Assembly: GCA_033558025.1 (NCBI GenBank)
Contig: JAUCEF010000017.1
Coordinates: forward strand, 1,054,001 to 1,118,000
Direction: 5' to 3'
Source: Phytophthora sp. 'mugwort'
Taxonomy: Eukaryota > Oomycota > Peronosporomycetes > Peronosporales > Peronosporaceae
DNA length: 64,000 nt
The notes below the pieces were generated by a model. That model saw only the letters and a list, made by a program, of their open reading frames with translations. It was not told where the DNA came from and made no database searches. Position 1 is the first letter of the stretch. Every line of letters begins with the position of its first letter. This document shows positions 1 to 12,425 of the stretch, piece by piece. The position numbers and the translations under genes were made by a program.

Positions 1-168
1 TACTATCCTGCCGTGCCTGAAGCAATCCTGAACGCCCCGGAGATAAACACCAAGCACATCGAAACAGAATACCCCGACACTGATGCCGCCACAGGAAAAC
101 GCAAGCCGGGTCGACCTCACAAGAAGAAAGCGAAGCTGCGAGCTAAACAGTCTTCCATTCTGAAGTAG
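1..168 (+). CDS. C-terminal end of a protein with AT-hook-like tail (partial)
   Basis: Frame 1 is open from the window edge to a TAG at 166-168, giving 55 residues. The end is strongly basic and contains KRKPGRPHKKKAK, which has the GRP core of an AT-hook DNA-binding motif. The true start lies upstream of the window. Tails like this close many oomycete transposases (MULE type, for example), and the next 14 kb is nearly all transposon remnants, so a transposase end is likely but unproven. A host DNA-binding protein is the alternative. Confidence 0.35.
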   Translation, partial: YYPAVPEAILNAPEINTKHIETEYPDTDAATGKRKPGRPHKKKAKLRAKQSSILK

Positions 169-479
169 AAAGATTTAGCTGTTTGACCATTCATGACATT
201 GACTACTTTTACTAAATACCGGTAGTTATGCCAGCACCAGGGGCCTTATGGGACCCCGGGTGCCTGCCAAGCGCTTTAAATAAGAAAACAATTGTTTCCA
301 GACTCATACAAAAGCAAATCAATACATGGAGGCGTTACCTACTCGATTTCTGCCTCATCTGTGTATCGAATAATAATGTCGATTGAGTCGTCAAAAGCTT
401 CTTCCACACTGTCGAGAAGCTCCAAAGCCTCCACAAGATTAGTCATGGGAATGATGGCTTCAGTCTCCTCTCCGTCATG
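169..479. other. No gene recognised
   Basis: This holds the spacer between the AT-hook protein end and the tail of the pogo-like transposase remnant on the opposite strand. It contains a short imperfect palindrome around 240-265 (CCAGGGGCC...GGACCCCGGG). I see no supported coding sequence. Confidence 0.4.
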
Positions 480-1803
480 CTGCCGTTCCACTACACATTT
501 CCAAGGCCCGGAAAATCCGCTCTAAATAACGCGATTGCCTAAGCTCTTCCACGATTTCACCGCCCACGTGATGGCGTCCTTGCGAGAGGGAATGACCAGT
601 TCAAATGGTGTTGCCTCAATCTGCTAGAGGTGAGCATGTAGCTGCGATATTAGTTCTTTGACCCCTTCCTTGCGTAGTCGCTGCTTAAAAGGACGGAACC
701 ATGAAATATCTGCTGGCTGACAAAGCGATGCCAGTCCAGGAGGCACACGCACAAGGTAAGCAATCAAACTGTCAGCATGCTCTTATACTTCGTCGGTCCA
801 GTGGGCCAAAACGTCCTCCCAGAGAAGGAGGGCCGGGCCGCCTTTGTCCCTATTTGCATAGTGATAATCCAAAAATCGCACGGACTAATTCGACGTCCAC
901 CACGCGGACGCCTTCCCGTAGATTTCCATGTCGAGATCTCGAGAAAGTGTAGCCATTTCTTTCCATAACATATTACCGAATACATTTGAACCACATCACT
1001 GTAGGCAGCCTTCTCCTCAATAGTAGGCGGCATTGTTTTTATCAAGAGGAACGGGGTATACTGTGCACCCGTTGAGTCATCCATAAACATACCCGTTAAG
1101 CGATCATTATCTTGTATTCCACACCTTACCCAGACCATTTTTTCGCCTCGCCTATTGATCGTCTTCTTTGGGAGATACTCGAAACAAGCCCAGCTTTGGT
1201 CAGCTATGTATTTTTTCTACACCGAGCTCTGCTTTTACTTCAGCTACTTTTTAAAAATCAAATATTCTGCTTCTGCATCCATTGCCGCCGGGTTGCTTTT
1301 GTTTTGAATTGCCGTATAGTGAACCGAACGGATAAACCATGGCGTCGTAAAAACTGTTGCCACACCCAGCTACCTTCGAATACCCCGGCCGTGACACATT
1401 GAGCTTCTGTGCGCCTATGCATTCATCTGCAACATCAGACTTGACAGTGGAACTCCTTCCTCACGTAGCGATTGAACCCACTCGACCAATGACTCCTCTC
1501 TTGCCGCCGAAATGGTCGTGACGGGACCGTCTTCACGTAAGACCTTGAGGTTAACCGTAGTTGTTGATGCGCACACAGATTCGATATGCTCGCGAGTTTG
1601 AAGCCACCCGTATATTTGTTTTTTCTTTTTCTTAAATTTTTGCTGTGATGCTGGTAAAACATATAGAGGGTAGCAGGCATGCCGTTGGTGTCATGAAAGT
1701 TGATGACTTCAAGCCTCTTGCTATACGGATCCACCCCACGCTGATAGTTGTTAGGCTGTCGCCCTCAGCCCCATGGTGTGCGCTTGCGACCCCGCGCCAT
1801 GAC
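480..1803 (-). pseudogene. pogo/Tigger-like DDE transposase (broken)
   Basis: Read on the minus strand from an ATG at 1803. The N-terminal part (1803-1435) carries a helix-turn-helix-like region with GMPATLYMFY and a KRK stretch, as in pogo/CENP-B-type transposases. The catalytic region follows: a segment with NDRLTGMFMDDSTG and PFLLIKT (1110-1040), then LLLWEDVLAHWTDEV (about 840-800), then VPPGLASLCQPADISW...PFKQRLR (about 745-670). These match the order of DDE_1 domain blocks, including the CQPAD motif before the last acidic region. Stop codons occur early (near 1770), after HWTDEV and near 625, and the frame changes between blocks. It is therefore a dead copy. Terminal repeats were not identified. 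Confidence 0.62.
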
Positions 1804-2329
1804 TTCCGGCAGACTTGACTTCTGGCAGAGCTGGCGTTTTCTGAAGACTGCTCCATAGTGCCAACAATAGGCGTAAGAATAGGACTGTCCAGCTGAACAA
1901 ATAGGCGAAAGAAGAGAGAGGGAGAGGACAAGATTATATATGTATATTGTTATGTTCAAGATATGTGGAATTTCCTGAGCCAGATAAGGGCTGGTTGCAT
2001 TTACTCCGGTAGCTTGATGTGGCCCGTATCCACCCCCATGGAGTCCCTCTTGGTTCCTGCCGAAAGAATTCAAGACAGGCATGTAGCCTGGCTCCCTGAA
2101 TTTTCCTTTCTGGACGTCGATGATCTCGCTTTGCTATTACTCGTAGAAGCCGGATAGCTGCCTCCCAGAAGAAGTCCTCGCTGCCTTGATCGTTCAGCTT
2201 GGATCCCCTGTATACTGCGTCATTTCTCTTTGCTCAAGTGCGTTTTGGCATATCGTCCTGCCTATTGCCCACACCCTGTTTCATTCTGCTTTAAAACCTC
2301 GCCGTCGTCGGGAACTACTCATTCAGTTC
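1804..2329. other. No gene recognised
   Basis: Spacer between the pogo-like remnant and the 3' end of the LINE. Nothing with coding support or clear repeats was seen. Confidence 0.35.
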
Positions 2330-5300
2330 CCTGTGTCTCGTCCGCGATACTGGTGAAGGCCGCCTACCCGCGCAGAAACGTTTGAATTATGGTAGTCTCT
2401 CCGCTGTCCATCTCGCTCCTGTCCAGTGCGATAGGAGCTTGAGCCAGCACGCCGCTGAGCATGAGCACCCTCCTCCCCCCCCCCCCCCCCAAAAAAAGTG
2501 AGTTTAGTCTCTCTCCTTCCTGCGCACTTACTGAGCTTCGGACATCTTCTGTCTTCTGGCCTATCGCTGTAGAACAAGCTGAGTTGGTGAGTCGGTACTC
2601 TGTATCCCGTCCACACCTGGAACTCCGGAGGCCGTTGCAGCGATCCCAGACCTGTTTTGGTGTTTGATCGAGGGCTGCTCGTTGCCACTCATCATGTTCG
2701 GGTCGTTTTCCCAGCCTTAAGAGCTGGCCATCAAGCTTGTCTGCCATTTCTCTCTTGTAGCACTGAAAAGGCCGTTGCTTAATTGTCATCAGGACGTGTT
2801 CATTTTTCACTGTATTTGCACACGCCCACGGAAATCCGTGAATCGCTGGGTTTGCTTCAAAGCTTGTCACCTCTGTTGTTACTGGACTGCTCTCCCTTTC
2901 TTCTCTCTTCTGCACTCGATGCCAATGGATGCCGTTGACAGCTGGTTCCAGCATTATCTCCCTTTTGTTTCTGCTGTCAGACTGGTTATTATGGTTCAAC
3001 GTAATTGCCCGTTAGTCTGTTTTACCCATTCATAGTCTGTGAAAGCCCCGGCCGCTTGACGAAGCGTTAGGGGCGTCTTCGCATTCATCTAGCCGCCCAT
3101 TGGGATTGGTGGAGATGCTAGTAGCAGTGCTGAGGCCCATTTCCGCAGCTTTTCTCCCGATGGCGGTGATCCTCCTCTGTCAGCCCCAAAAAGCTCATGA
3201 CGTATTTCCCTGTTCCTGTTCTCTGCACGTGAAAGCCGGCTATCCGACCGTCAGAAATTTGGTTGTACTTAGTGGCACTGAGCATCCGTCCGTCTTCATC
3301 CAGGATCCACGGGTTATTGCTTTACTGAAATGTCGCCTAGAAGTTTTCAATTTCCGGCCTACTGGCTTCTGGATCTCACGCACTATTTCGTAGTGCTTGT
3401 GTGTAGGCGATAGCCCATTCGCCTCCTTCCCACCAACGCATCGCTGTGGCTGCTGTCGAATCCGAATTCAAGTCTAATCACTCGTTTATCAGCTACGGCG
3501 GGTCCGTTGATGGAGCTAACCATCCCCCTAGTATTTGAGTGAGGCTTTTTTTCCTGTGTTTGCCGCTTACGTTATGACCCCCCCCCCCCTTATTGCTATT
3601 TTCCGAGGTGTTATTACTCCAGCTGAGTCCACGCCTCGTAGAATTGCTGTTCTCCAAAAGACCCAGTTCCGACAAGCTGCAAAGTCAACGTCGTGCCGCT
3701 GTGTCATCCACTGTACCGCTTGCTTTGTTAGCTGCGTTTTTATCGCAATTTCCACATCCACTAGGCCCATCACCCCCGCTTTCTTGGGAATTATTAACAG
3801 CGCCGGGTTGAGCTTGTGTCTGCTGAGTGCCGAATTCGCTGCTCTGTGCAATAGGAAACGTTTGTGTAGCTGTCGAATTTCCTCCGCTGTCTATTGTGGC
3901 ACTTCGAACACCGCCGCCGTGAACAAAATTGCTGGTAGCACGATGATATTTAGGATCAGCACTCGGTTCTCAACGCTCGCCGCTATCTGCGTAGCGGTGA
4001 GTAGCCGCCTGCGCATTTTTTTGAATCCGTGCTGCCCAGTTATGGTTTCCCATTTCCCCGGTTCCGACTTCATATCCAAGATATCGAATCGTATATGGTT
4101 CCTGTAGAACTGATAGTCCTTCGTACTGCTGTAGTTCGATTGCTCGATTTAGGAATATCTGCTTGCTCTTGGCGGGCTGAACTTGAAGCCCACAGCGCTT
4201 GCTGAACTGCTTGACTATTATCATCTCGCGGGACTTGATTCACATGCGCTAGGAAAACTGTTGAATCATCTACGAACGCGGAGAAGTCGTGCGTCTAGGT
4301 TTGCATTCCTGGCGCTGGGAGCCCTTGATATATTGCGCTTGTTGAATGGCTAGGTTGAATATTTCAGCTGCCACAAGATATAACAGTGGTGCAAGTGAGC
4401 GCCCCTACCGTATGTCTGATTCCAACTTCGTCGCCTCTGCTAAATCTCCATTGACTAAGAATCGGGTTGTCGTCCCTGTGTGCATGCGCCTGATCAGGCC
4501 TATGAATTCCTTGCGGAACCCAAACTGCATCAGTGTTTCGTAGATGAACTCTCTGTCGACTGTGATATAAGCTTTCTTAAAATCTAGTAGCAGTATAACT
4601 CCGCTTACTGCCGCCTGGAGCTCTGGATTACCTGCTGCTGTTGTCAGCTCATCATCACTGATTTTGCATTTGCCGTCCTCTAACAAAGCCCTGATGTGTA
4701 TTTCCCATGAGCTTGGGTAGAATTTTCTGAAGCCGCTTTGCCACCGCATTTGCGACGATCTTATAGCTTGTATGAAGGAGAGATATTGATCGGTAGTCCA
4801 TCGCATCGTTATCATCTCTTTTTCAGGAGTGATATGATTAGCGCTTTGAGAAAGGATAGTGGCATCTCCGCCCCATTTCGAATCTCGTTGCTGACTTCTA
4901 CCAGTGCAGGAACCATCAGCGCTTGGGTATCTTTGTAAAAATCATTATATATACCGTCACGTCCAGCTGCCATATGACGCTGAGATTTTTAAATGCCTGC
5001 AGCACCTCCGCTTCTGTAATTTCCGCCATCAGCTCTGCATTTTCATTTTCATCTAGTATCCGCTCCTTTAAGATTTCTGCGAATTTTGTGAGCTTCATCG
5101 GCAAGTATTCGAAAGCTATCTCTCGATGGCAACGATTCAGTATGTAGGACCATTCTGGCCCCACTTTGTCGGCTATGGTCTTGGCCCTGTCAAAGGTTGG
5201 TTCATGGATGTGACGGATATCTGATCCGGTTTAATCTCGTGCCCAGTCTGATACATGCTTAAGCGTCGGTCTGCTCGATACGGTTTCCTAGACGTACGAG

Positions 5301-5540
5301 ATGTTCCTCACGCATGTCTTCTATGTTCGCGTTAATTATCTCCTTTCTCATTTGGAGATGCTCCTGTTCCCTTGCCTGGATTTTCTAATGAAGCGGTCCC
5401 TGCATTGAGATCATTTCCGCTCTATCGTCTGAATGCATCTTGTACACTCCGCTACTTTTGCGTCCCACGTAGTTACGCTGGGAGACTGGCGATGCCCATG
5501 TTCGCCGTGTCTATCAATGAGTTCCTCCAAGACCTGCTCC
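2330..5540 (-). pseudogene. Non-LTR (LINE) retrotransposon reverse transcriptase, decayed
   Basis: Minus strand, in several frames. In order: an acidic linker with ITEAEVLQAFKNL (5164-4916); a segment reading AAGRDGIYNDFYKD (about 4970-4920) like the GPDGxxNxFYK start of LINE reverse transcriptases; LLDFKKAYITVDREF and a following MHTGTTTRFLVNG (about 4600-4450); the catalytic box FVDD (4265-4276, minus); and a C-terminal cysteine/histidine region with CAGRRETK and HAQ (about 2540-2450), the decayed zinc-knuckle end typical of this family. Frameshifts and stops break every block. A 15-base C run beside an A run at 2476-2498 sits in the zinc knuckle and is itself a frame-breaking expansion. 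The LINE fragment at 25872-26919 belongs to a related family. Confidence 0.68.
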
Positions 5541-5789
5541 GGCTGACTTGTCTTTATTAGATATGAGACGCGACTTTGGATCCGTTATCTCGTTTCCTCC
5601 CGTTCCATCCGTATGTGTAGGGCCACCCTTTGGTAATCGGAGTGAAGAGGATGCACTTCGACCGAGGCCCAATAAACTTCATGTTCCCATGAAACCGGGA
5701 CGTAGAATGTGTCGATCCTACTCGCTCAGTTGCCTTCCCAGTATGTAAGAAAACCACCGACTCCACCTTAAGTCCGTCTTCTATGTGGT

Positions 5790-8458
5790 CCATTAACATT
5801 CTTGCTTCCTCCCAGGCTTTGTTGTATAATGGTTTTGCAACGCTCCGCTTTCCGCTCTGCTTGCTCGCCATTGACCGAGTCTGTCCAACTGCGGATTACA
5901 AACACTATAAAAAAATATCTCGATCGTATAGTTGCTTCGCCAGGTAGCTCCTCGTTGTCCAACTGAACTAAGAATGCTCTCTTCGCGGTGGGTCATTAGG
6001 GGTATAGATATAGGGGAGGCATGATCAGCATTTACACGCGTCGGTAAGTAGTTCCAAATGTAGCTGGCGTACAGCGCAGCGTCGCCCCAAAACGTCTTGG
6101 TAGTGCCGAACTCCACAGCATTGAGCGGGCGGAGTCCATTACGGTTCTGTGGAATTTTTCCGCTTTGCCCTAGGATAAAGCCATGTCTCGCCCAGTTAGT
6201 TGGTAACGAATGCCGCGAAGAAAACTGCCGAGCAGATTGCTGCCAAACCCGCCTCCACCATCAGACAAACAACTTATCGAGCTGCCGTTCAAATTCGCTG
6301 ATGAAGTCTTCCCGGTTGCATTCAGCATCATCTTTCTTTCGTAGCAAACACACGCGGTTATAGTTAGTGGCATGGTCCACGACCGTCAGCATGCGCTTGT
6401 GGTCCACGCGTTTGAGTACCATGCCGGTCATTACGTCGACGCACAGTGCTGCGCCAGGTTCATCTGTTGGAGCTGAAGATTAGATGTCCTGCTTGTTCTT
6501 GACACGCCGGGTCTGTCTTGCTTCAGCGCAGCTGATGCAGAAGTTTGCCTTCTTGTTGGCCATGACCACGCCATCCACAAGCTTCTTATCCATCGTTCTC
6601 GCCAGGTCTAGAAAATTTAGATGCCCCAACCGCTCATGCCACTTCTGCAGTGTCGACGTTCCCATTGAAACAAATGATGCGGCGCCTTCCTCCATACCCG
6701 CAGACCAGAAGCGTGGATGCACTGACGACAGCCCCACATCTGCGGTCACCTTGCCAGTTTTGCATTTGATGGGTTCACTTCTTTCCAAATTCGCAGGAGT
6801 ATCTTCGCTTGGAGAGCTGGGCAGCGGAGATCTAATTTCTGTCAACCCTCTTTTGCGTTATAAACATTCTTCAGCAAACACCATGCGGCGCGTATCGTCG
6901 CTGTAGGTGTCAATGACTGCGCTTCTCTTTTCCGTAGCAGGGATGCTGTTTCCATCAGCAACTTTCACGGAGAGGAAGGCAGGTTCGATAGCTAAAAATT
7001 ATATCTGTCGTTGCAAGGTGATGGTGGCTCCAAAGTCGACCGTCCAGGTACTTGCCGCAGCGCACGATTGGCTTCACCCTTCTTCAGAAACTTCCATCCA
7101 GACATAGGCTTCATCATCCGAGTCGTTTGAAGATTTCATCAGTAGCGCTGGCTGCTACGACGTTTGCAATGCCATTTGAAGCAAGCATTTTTGGTTGTTC
7201 GACCAGTGGACACCCGAACATTTTGTGCCCAGGTTTGTTGCACACATGACAGCGAATTCCGCCACGACCTGCGGTGGCAAAAACTTATTCGTCGCTGGGT
7301 CACCGGGAGCGACCGCCGTTTTCATCGTCACGGTTGCGCTGCTAGCGCCAGTGCCGACCGTCGTTCTGGCGGCGACTCCAATCGTGCCCGCGATCATTAT
7401 GGGACTTGAAATTTCGTTTAGCACCCTTGTGTCCTTTTTGGTCATCACGTTTGGAACCGAAGCATCTGCCATCGCCCTTCAGTTTATTCAGCAAGCGCTT
7501 CATTCACTCGGTCTCCTGTCCACAATCTTCAGCGGCTTTGGGAACAGAAGAGAGCAGCGGCGCTGCTAATTCAGGGCAAGCGTGGTTACGAAAAACCTCA
7601 GTGACCATCTTGCTTTGGTTGCCCTCCATGAGACCCTCTATGAAGTTGAGGTATTCAAGGTACTCGTGTCACGAATCACCCTCGCCTTTAGTGGACTGCA
7701 ATTTGGTGGCGAGTTCTAGCTGACTGAGCTTGCACCCAAATTCTGCTCGCATTGCTCGCTTTACCTCGGCATAGGGCATGCTCTCACCCTCGTTCCTTCG
7801 TTGCCCTTCACAGTTTTTCTTCTGACAATAGCGAGACGCCTTGCCTGCGAGGAAAATCACAATGACTGAAGCCTTCAGCTCGTCCGTTTAAGATGATCCG
7901 TTCACCAACTCTTCGGTCTTATCAGCGTGCTTGAACTAGTGAATGAAGTTCTTAAACCCTGCGCCGAGTCCTGGGCACACCTCGGTACCCTTGAAGTTTG
8001 GGCATCGCACGTCCTTGATCTTGGGTTTTTTAGAGAAAGGAGGGGCAGTCTTCATGCTGGTATCGGCGATTGACGGTGTCGTCCGTACTTGAGTCTCTGC
8101 TTCTTTTTTTTTTTATCTCAGCGAGCTCTCCTTGCAGCTGCAGAATGAGCTGCATTTGGTCCTGTTGCATGACGTCCTGATCAGGTGGCTCGAAGTGAAG
8201 CTCGTCGAGAAGGCCAAGTCGATTTGCGAGCAGGCCGCCGTCTGACACCTGACTGTCGGCACCACGTGCTTCAGCGACGGCATCTTCGAATTCGTCGCCT
8301 CGCGAGTCGTCGGAGTCGTAACTGGTCGCTTCAAGAGGTCGGCCAGTTGGGCACGTAACCAGAAGGGAGTCCTCTTGACGTGGGACAGGAGTTCTCCTGG
8401 TAGTGGTGTCTCGCACCCGAGAGTAGCGGTGCAGTGCCTTGCACTGAGTAGATTTCAT
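5790..8458 (-). pseudogene. Ty1/Copia LTR retrotransposon gag-protease-integrase, decayed
   Basis: Minus strand. An acidic N-terminal gag segment starts at 8458 and ends in a glutamine/lysine-rich coiled region. A CCHC zinc knuckle, CHVCNKPGHKMFGC, lies at 7209-7253. An aspartic protease box reads WTVDFGAT (about 7050-7030) followed by ADG, as in Copia proteases. The pre-integrase domain reads LQKWHERLGHLNFLDLAR with a CISC zinc pair (6660-6520). The integrase core continues with DEPGAALCVDVMTGM and VVDHATNY (about 6470-6360). The integrase end reads WGDAALYASYIWNYLPT (6095-6040). Frameshifts and stops separate the blocks. No Copia reverse transcriptase was found; the LINE lies immediately downstream, so the element is probably truncated. 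Confidence 0.7.
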
Positions 8459-8499
8459 AATGAATATGCAGTTGATGTAGCTAGCTAACTCTCTAGGTT

Positions 8500-9350
8500 A
8501 GTCTTACGACCATTGTCGTTGTGCCTTCTCGATATTAGTTTTTCTCCGGCGACCGTGTGGGTCATTGCTGTCGTATTTCAGTCGTTGCGTGCGCCCACTG
8601 CATCCATCGCAGGTGGCGTGAGCTGCGGTCGACAATAGGAACATGAAGCTCTCGAAGGTGGCTGGATTGTCTTCGTTGTTGCAGTTTCTACTCCTCCCGC
8701 GTGAATGGTTTGGACCCACTGGTTGAGTACCGGCGTTTTGGTCCATTTTAGCCTGCTAGAAAGTCCCGTAACCGCCGTCATCCTTGACATACGCTTGCGT
8801 AAACAGGCTGAACAGAGCGTTGAGTTCCACACCTGTTAACTTTGGGAATCGCTGTCGGTTGGTTGGGATAGCGTCCCGTTTCACTGACACGGTCGAGTAT
8901 TCTCGGCGAACATCTCTCCTATCGTGTCACACCATGACGCTATTGATCCTGCTTGCGGGGCCGCTTTCATGTCCGCTCTCAGCGCTGCAAACTTTATGTT
9001 GCGGCCATCGTTGTCGTTGCCTTTTGACTGTCCGGCGCGGTTCATCCTGTTGTTTCTTGTTGCTCGGCGCGCCTCGGCTCGACGTGGGTCTTCGGCTCAA
9101 CTTTTTCGGGCCTTGAAGGGTTTTTTGGCCGTGGTCTTCATCGGTCTGGTTCTCACTTCCATCCAGCCACCGTGTTGAACTACTCTCTTCTTGTTCGCTC
9201 TCTCCCTTGAGAGAGCTATCAGCCATCTTGGAAGACGGTGGAGTTCAGCCACTATGGGGTTAGCCGATCTTGTAGGACCCAGCACGGGAAGATGAAATGT
9301 CGTCATTTTTTCTGACGACCTTCTATCTTCCTGTGCTGGATCCTGCAACT
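8500..9350 (-). other. Unrecognised broken coding remnant
   Basis: The minus strand has a chain of open segments in changing frames: a basic, low-complexity, serine/arginine-rich part (9226-8930), then a segment with RFPKLTGVELNALFSLF (about 8860-8800), then an asparagine-rich part with ATCDGC (8746-8504). It lies directly upstream of the Copia gag segment. It may be part of the same retroelement or a separate one. I do not recognise the family. Confidence 0.22.
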
Positions 9351-10265
9351 CTTGTGTTTCTCCCTCTTCTTGCCCTCGGGCCTTCGTTGCGCTGGGTCCT
9401 TCCGTTTGCTCGTCTTCAGTCTGGCTTGCGGCCTGTTGCCAGGTGGATGTCCCCTTTGTTGGTCTTGTCCTTCTCCTCCCTCAGGAGATGGCGGCGGCGG
9501 GATTCGTGCCCAACCGGTTCTGCATTAGCTGTCTCGGTTGAGTCAGTTAAGATACGGGTTTATACTCCGCCGGGGCACTTTGTGTAGCCACTGCACTGCA
9601 GATTGGGGAGTGGCTAAATAAATGGGCAACTATAAGTATTTTTTTCTGTTTTAACTTCTAACGCTGATCGGCTTACGTTACTGTCTTTGCATAGACAGAT
9701 CGTCCCGATACACATATGTTATTGTGCGTTCTAAATTGGCCGATTGGTTCAATCGCCCCGAGGCTAATCGCCGGAGAATCGCCCAACCCATACTAGATCA
9801 TAAAGAAACCCATACGGTAAGTTTCAGTGAATAGCGTATAGTTAACATGCCTACCGACTATATTGGCGCTACTCTCCCAGCCGAAGGCACTCCAGCACGT
9901 GCGTATGACTCGCTTCGTCATGCAAGCACATCCGTGCGAGCGGATTTAACGCGAGCCAGAACGACGCCGACGGCAGCACAGCATGCAACTCGTACGTCTC
10001 CGTACCCTGAGCGAATGGCGAGGTATGCATGCAGGCGTGTCACTGCCTCCTCCATGCTCAAGAAGCAGCGTAGCGCCCGATATAGTATATGTAACACTAT
10101 ACGCAGTATAGTTCATTAAAATGTGTCATAACTGCCTCCGTTGCTGTGCACTTCCGTCAGATGTTCAACAGAACACTTGTACGCTATAGCGTCGCTACTC
10201 AGGCCAGGGTTCCGAGTTGATGCCACTTTGTCGGACTGCGCGCGAGTTCCAAGTTGAAGGCCTGT
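9351..10265. other. No gene recognised
   Basis: Non-coding or too decayed to call. It contains a T-rich stretch near 9640 and a possible open segment at 9847-10119 with no recognisable motif and strongly biased composition, which I do not support as a gene. Confidence 0.3.
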
Positions 10266-10269
10266 TTTG

Positions 10270-10545
10270 TCCAATCAAATGGCACGGTCGGTTGCTGGGT
10301 ATTTCGTATACAGTATATACAAGGCTTATATATCCCAAAAGATGATGGATCGAGTGGCCAGACGGTTTCTGGGGGGTATGGTAAAAACTCAAGCATTTAG
10401 GAAGTTGAAAGCGGGTAAGCTGGGGACTCACAGCCTTCGCAAAGGAGCAGCTACGTATGCTACCGGCAGCGGTATCTCAAATGCTTTTTGTGAACCGACG
10501 AGGCCGCTGGTGTAACGGGGTTACACGAAGGTGGCAAGAAGTGTA
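10270..10545 (+). pseudogene. Crypton-type tyrosine recombinase remnant
   Basis: A plus-strand segment contains the C-terminal box GTHSLRKGAATYA, matching the H-x-x-R region of Crypton/YR recombinases, followed by FVNRRGRW in the frame continuing past 10500. Only this C-terminal piece is present. The start of the Gypsy-type LTR (TGTAACGG, from 10511) falls inside it, which suggests the Gypsy element inserted into, or was joined to, the Crypton. The catalytic tyrosine was not located. Confidence 0.5.
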
Positions 10546-10959
10546 GCCATGCTACACGTCACCTGGTAGTAAGTGGTACTTGGTACCACTTGGATTAACG
10601 GGATTTCAGTACGTGGCCACAGGGTCACTCGATATGCATTTGACTAGGTTTAGCTATGGTAGATAGTGAAAGTCATACATTTACACCACAGGCGGCTTTG
10701 CCGCAGATAAGCAAACAAATAACAGATCAGTTGTAGCATCAAAGAGAGTATCGTCCTCGGTTTAGGAATACTGACTCTTTGAGTCTCAAGTGGAATACGT
10801 AGAGGGATCTAAGCCTCTAACGGAGACCCTAGGGGTTAGGAAAACCACAGCTAAGACTCGGGGAGTCATACGTCTTCCTCTGACGCACTACCCTACGCAT
10901 CCCCGCTGCACCTGGAAGCACTTGTAGTCAATCCCGCACCTGAGTCTTAGGACTATTCA
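10511..10959 (+). repeat. Probable 5' LTR of the Gypsy element
   Basis: The segment begins TGTAACGGGGTTACACG, itself a short imperfect palindrome, and ends ...ATTCA just before TTGGTGAGGATGG, which has the look of a primer-binding site. It sits immediately 5' of the gag coding region. No 3' LTR was found because the element is cut off at 14.2 kb, so the borders are inferred from the TG...CA ends alone. Confidence 0.35.
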
Positions 10960-11027
10960 TTGGTGAGGATGGAGCAGACAGCGTTTTCTAATCCGTCCCA
11001 GAGCAGCAAGACGCGCCGAAAAAGCTT

Positions 11028-11815
11028 ATGTCTTTGCTCGGCCCTGAGGGCATAACACATCTTGTTGCGCAAGGCCCGGACGCGGTGAACGCGCGTCTGG
11101 AAGCGTTCTCAAGCTACGAGAATGATCTGTTGGAGCATCTTCAGCAGAGGATGTCGGCGTCTGCAACGACGTCGACGGCATCGCAGGATGGGACCTCCCG
11201 GCCTAAACGCTCATCGTGAGCGTCAAGACTTACAATGGAAAGGAGGGGGAGAGCCTCATGTTGTGGATCCGCGAGATCGAAATGGCGATAGGATCGGCCG
11301 TGCTCCGTACTGAGCAACAGCGCGTGGCGCTAGCGATCTCGAAGCTCGGTGGCCAAGTGCGAGAATGGGCACTCACCTGCGGCACGTCGGTGGACGCTGC
11401 CTTCCCGAGCTGGTAGGATCTGAAACTCCAGCTTTCGCAAGTGTTCGCTCCGCCTAATCAGGCATACCGCGTGAGGTCACGATTTCTGCCTACCGGTCAG
11501 GGTAAGAAGGACTTGGTGGGCTTCGCCCAGGAGTTGCGAACTCTGATCGCCAGTATAGCGGCCGATCCTCTGCCAGAGGCAGTGATTGTGACAGTCCTTA
11601 TGGATGGCCTCCGCAATAGCGCGGCCAGGACGGACGTCTTCCGCACTCACCCTTCCTCTTTTGAAGAGGCCGTGAGAGTGGCGTTGAACGCCGAGTTCAA
11701 CCTTAAGTCGTCTCGACTTGGCTGGGGCATTGTTAACGCTACTCCGCTCGACGGACCGGTTTCTGTGGACCTCAGCTACGCTGAAGATGAGGAAGCTGAG
11801 CTTCATAGCGTATAA
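11028..11815 (+). pseudogene. Ty3/Gypsy gag
   Basis: Two open segments make up gag. The first (11028-11219) is a short N-terminal region. The second runs from 11219 through a TAG near 11414 to 11815. It has the retrotransposon-gag signature: an early [17 protein letters not shown] block (here [17 protein letters not shown]), a central [20 protein letters not shown], then the conserved spacing to FLPTGQGKKDLVGFAQELR and an EAVRVALNAEF end. The in-frame stop makes the copy defective. It is followed by the protease and reverse transcriptase blocks of the same element. Confidence 0.62.
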
Positions 11816-12099
11816 GTCTTTGTCGGTTCTTCATATGCCGAAGCACCACCCATTTAAGTGCAACCTGACCGTCGCGCAGGTCGCGTCAAGCTCCTACGAA
11901 ATTTCGCTTCTGCATCGACCCAAACCATCAGCTCGTCGCGGGGAAACTGCGACACTCAGTAGGCGCGGGGCGTCCTGCTGGGGAAGAACTGAGTTCTGTT
12001 GAGCCTCATGGATGTGAAGGTCAACAGGGTCCATCCCGGAGAGAGCCGTACTCTCTAACACGGAACGTGTATGCAAGCCGGGCTTGCTCGTCGCCGAGG

Positions 12100-12425
12100 C
12101 GAAGGTGAAGGGCTTTGAGAAGCCATGAATCATCTTGATCGATCCCGGAGCGTCGGGCAACTACGCTCGACGCTCCACAATGGAAGGAAGTCAGCAGTAC
12201 GCTGAGGCGCTCAGGGAGCGCAGGAGTGACATCGTCACTGTTCGCCTAGCACGGGGACCCGTGCCACGGTGCCTAAGGTTCCTGTGAACCTGGGCGTCAA
12301 GTTTCTCGAGGTCGATAGCGTGGAATGCTGTCTGGTCCTGGACCTGGATTCGAGGTACGACCTCATCCTGGGCATGGCATGGCTGGAACGTCATGAGCCA
12401 TGGATTGATTAGAGGTCGAAAACCT
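12100..12425 (+). pseudogene. Ty3/Gypsy aspartic protease region
   Basis: From 12141 the frame reads IDPGASGNYARRS, where Gypsy proteases usually have DSGAS, so the catalytic aspartate is kept. After a frame change, the block around 12325-12415 reads LDLDSRYDLILGMAWLERHEPWID, the standard second half of retropepsins in this family (DLILGMxWLxxHxPxID). A TAG follows at once. Beyond it, about 12430-13190 is degraded linker sequence without recognisable motifs. Confidence 0.55.

Noticed and set aside
9297..9587. A 96-codon hydrophobic plus-strand frame resembling a membrane protein
   Set aside because: It lies opposite a basic, low-complexity minus-strand segment; the hydrophobic look comes from the complementary strand composition.
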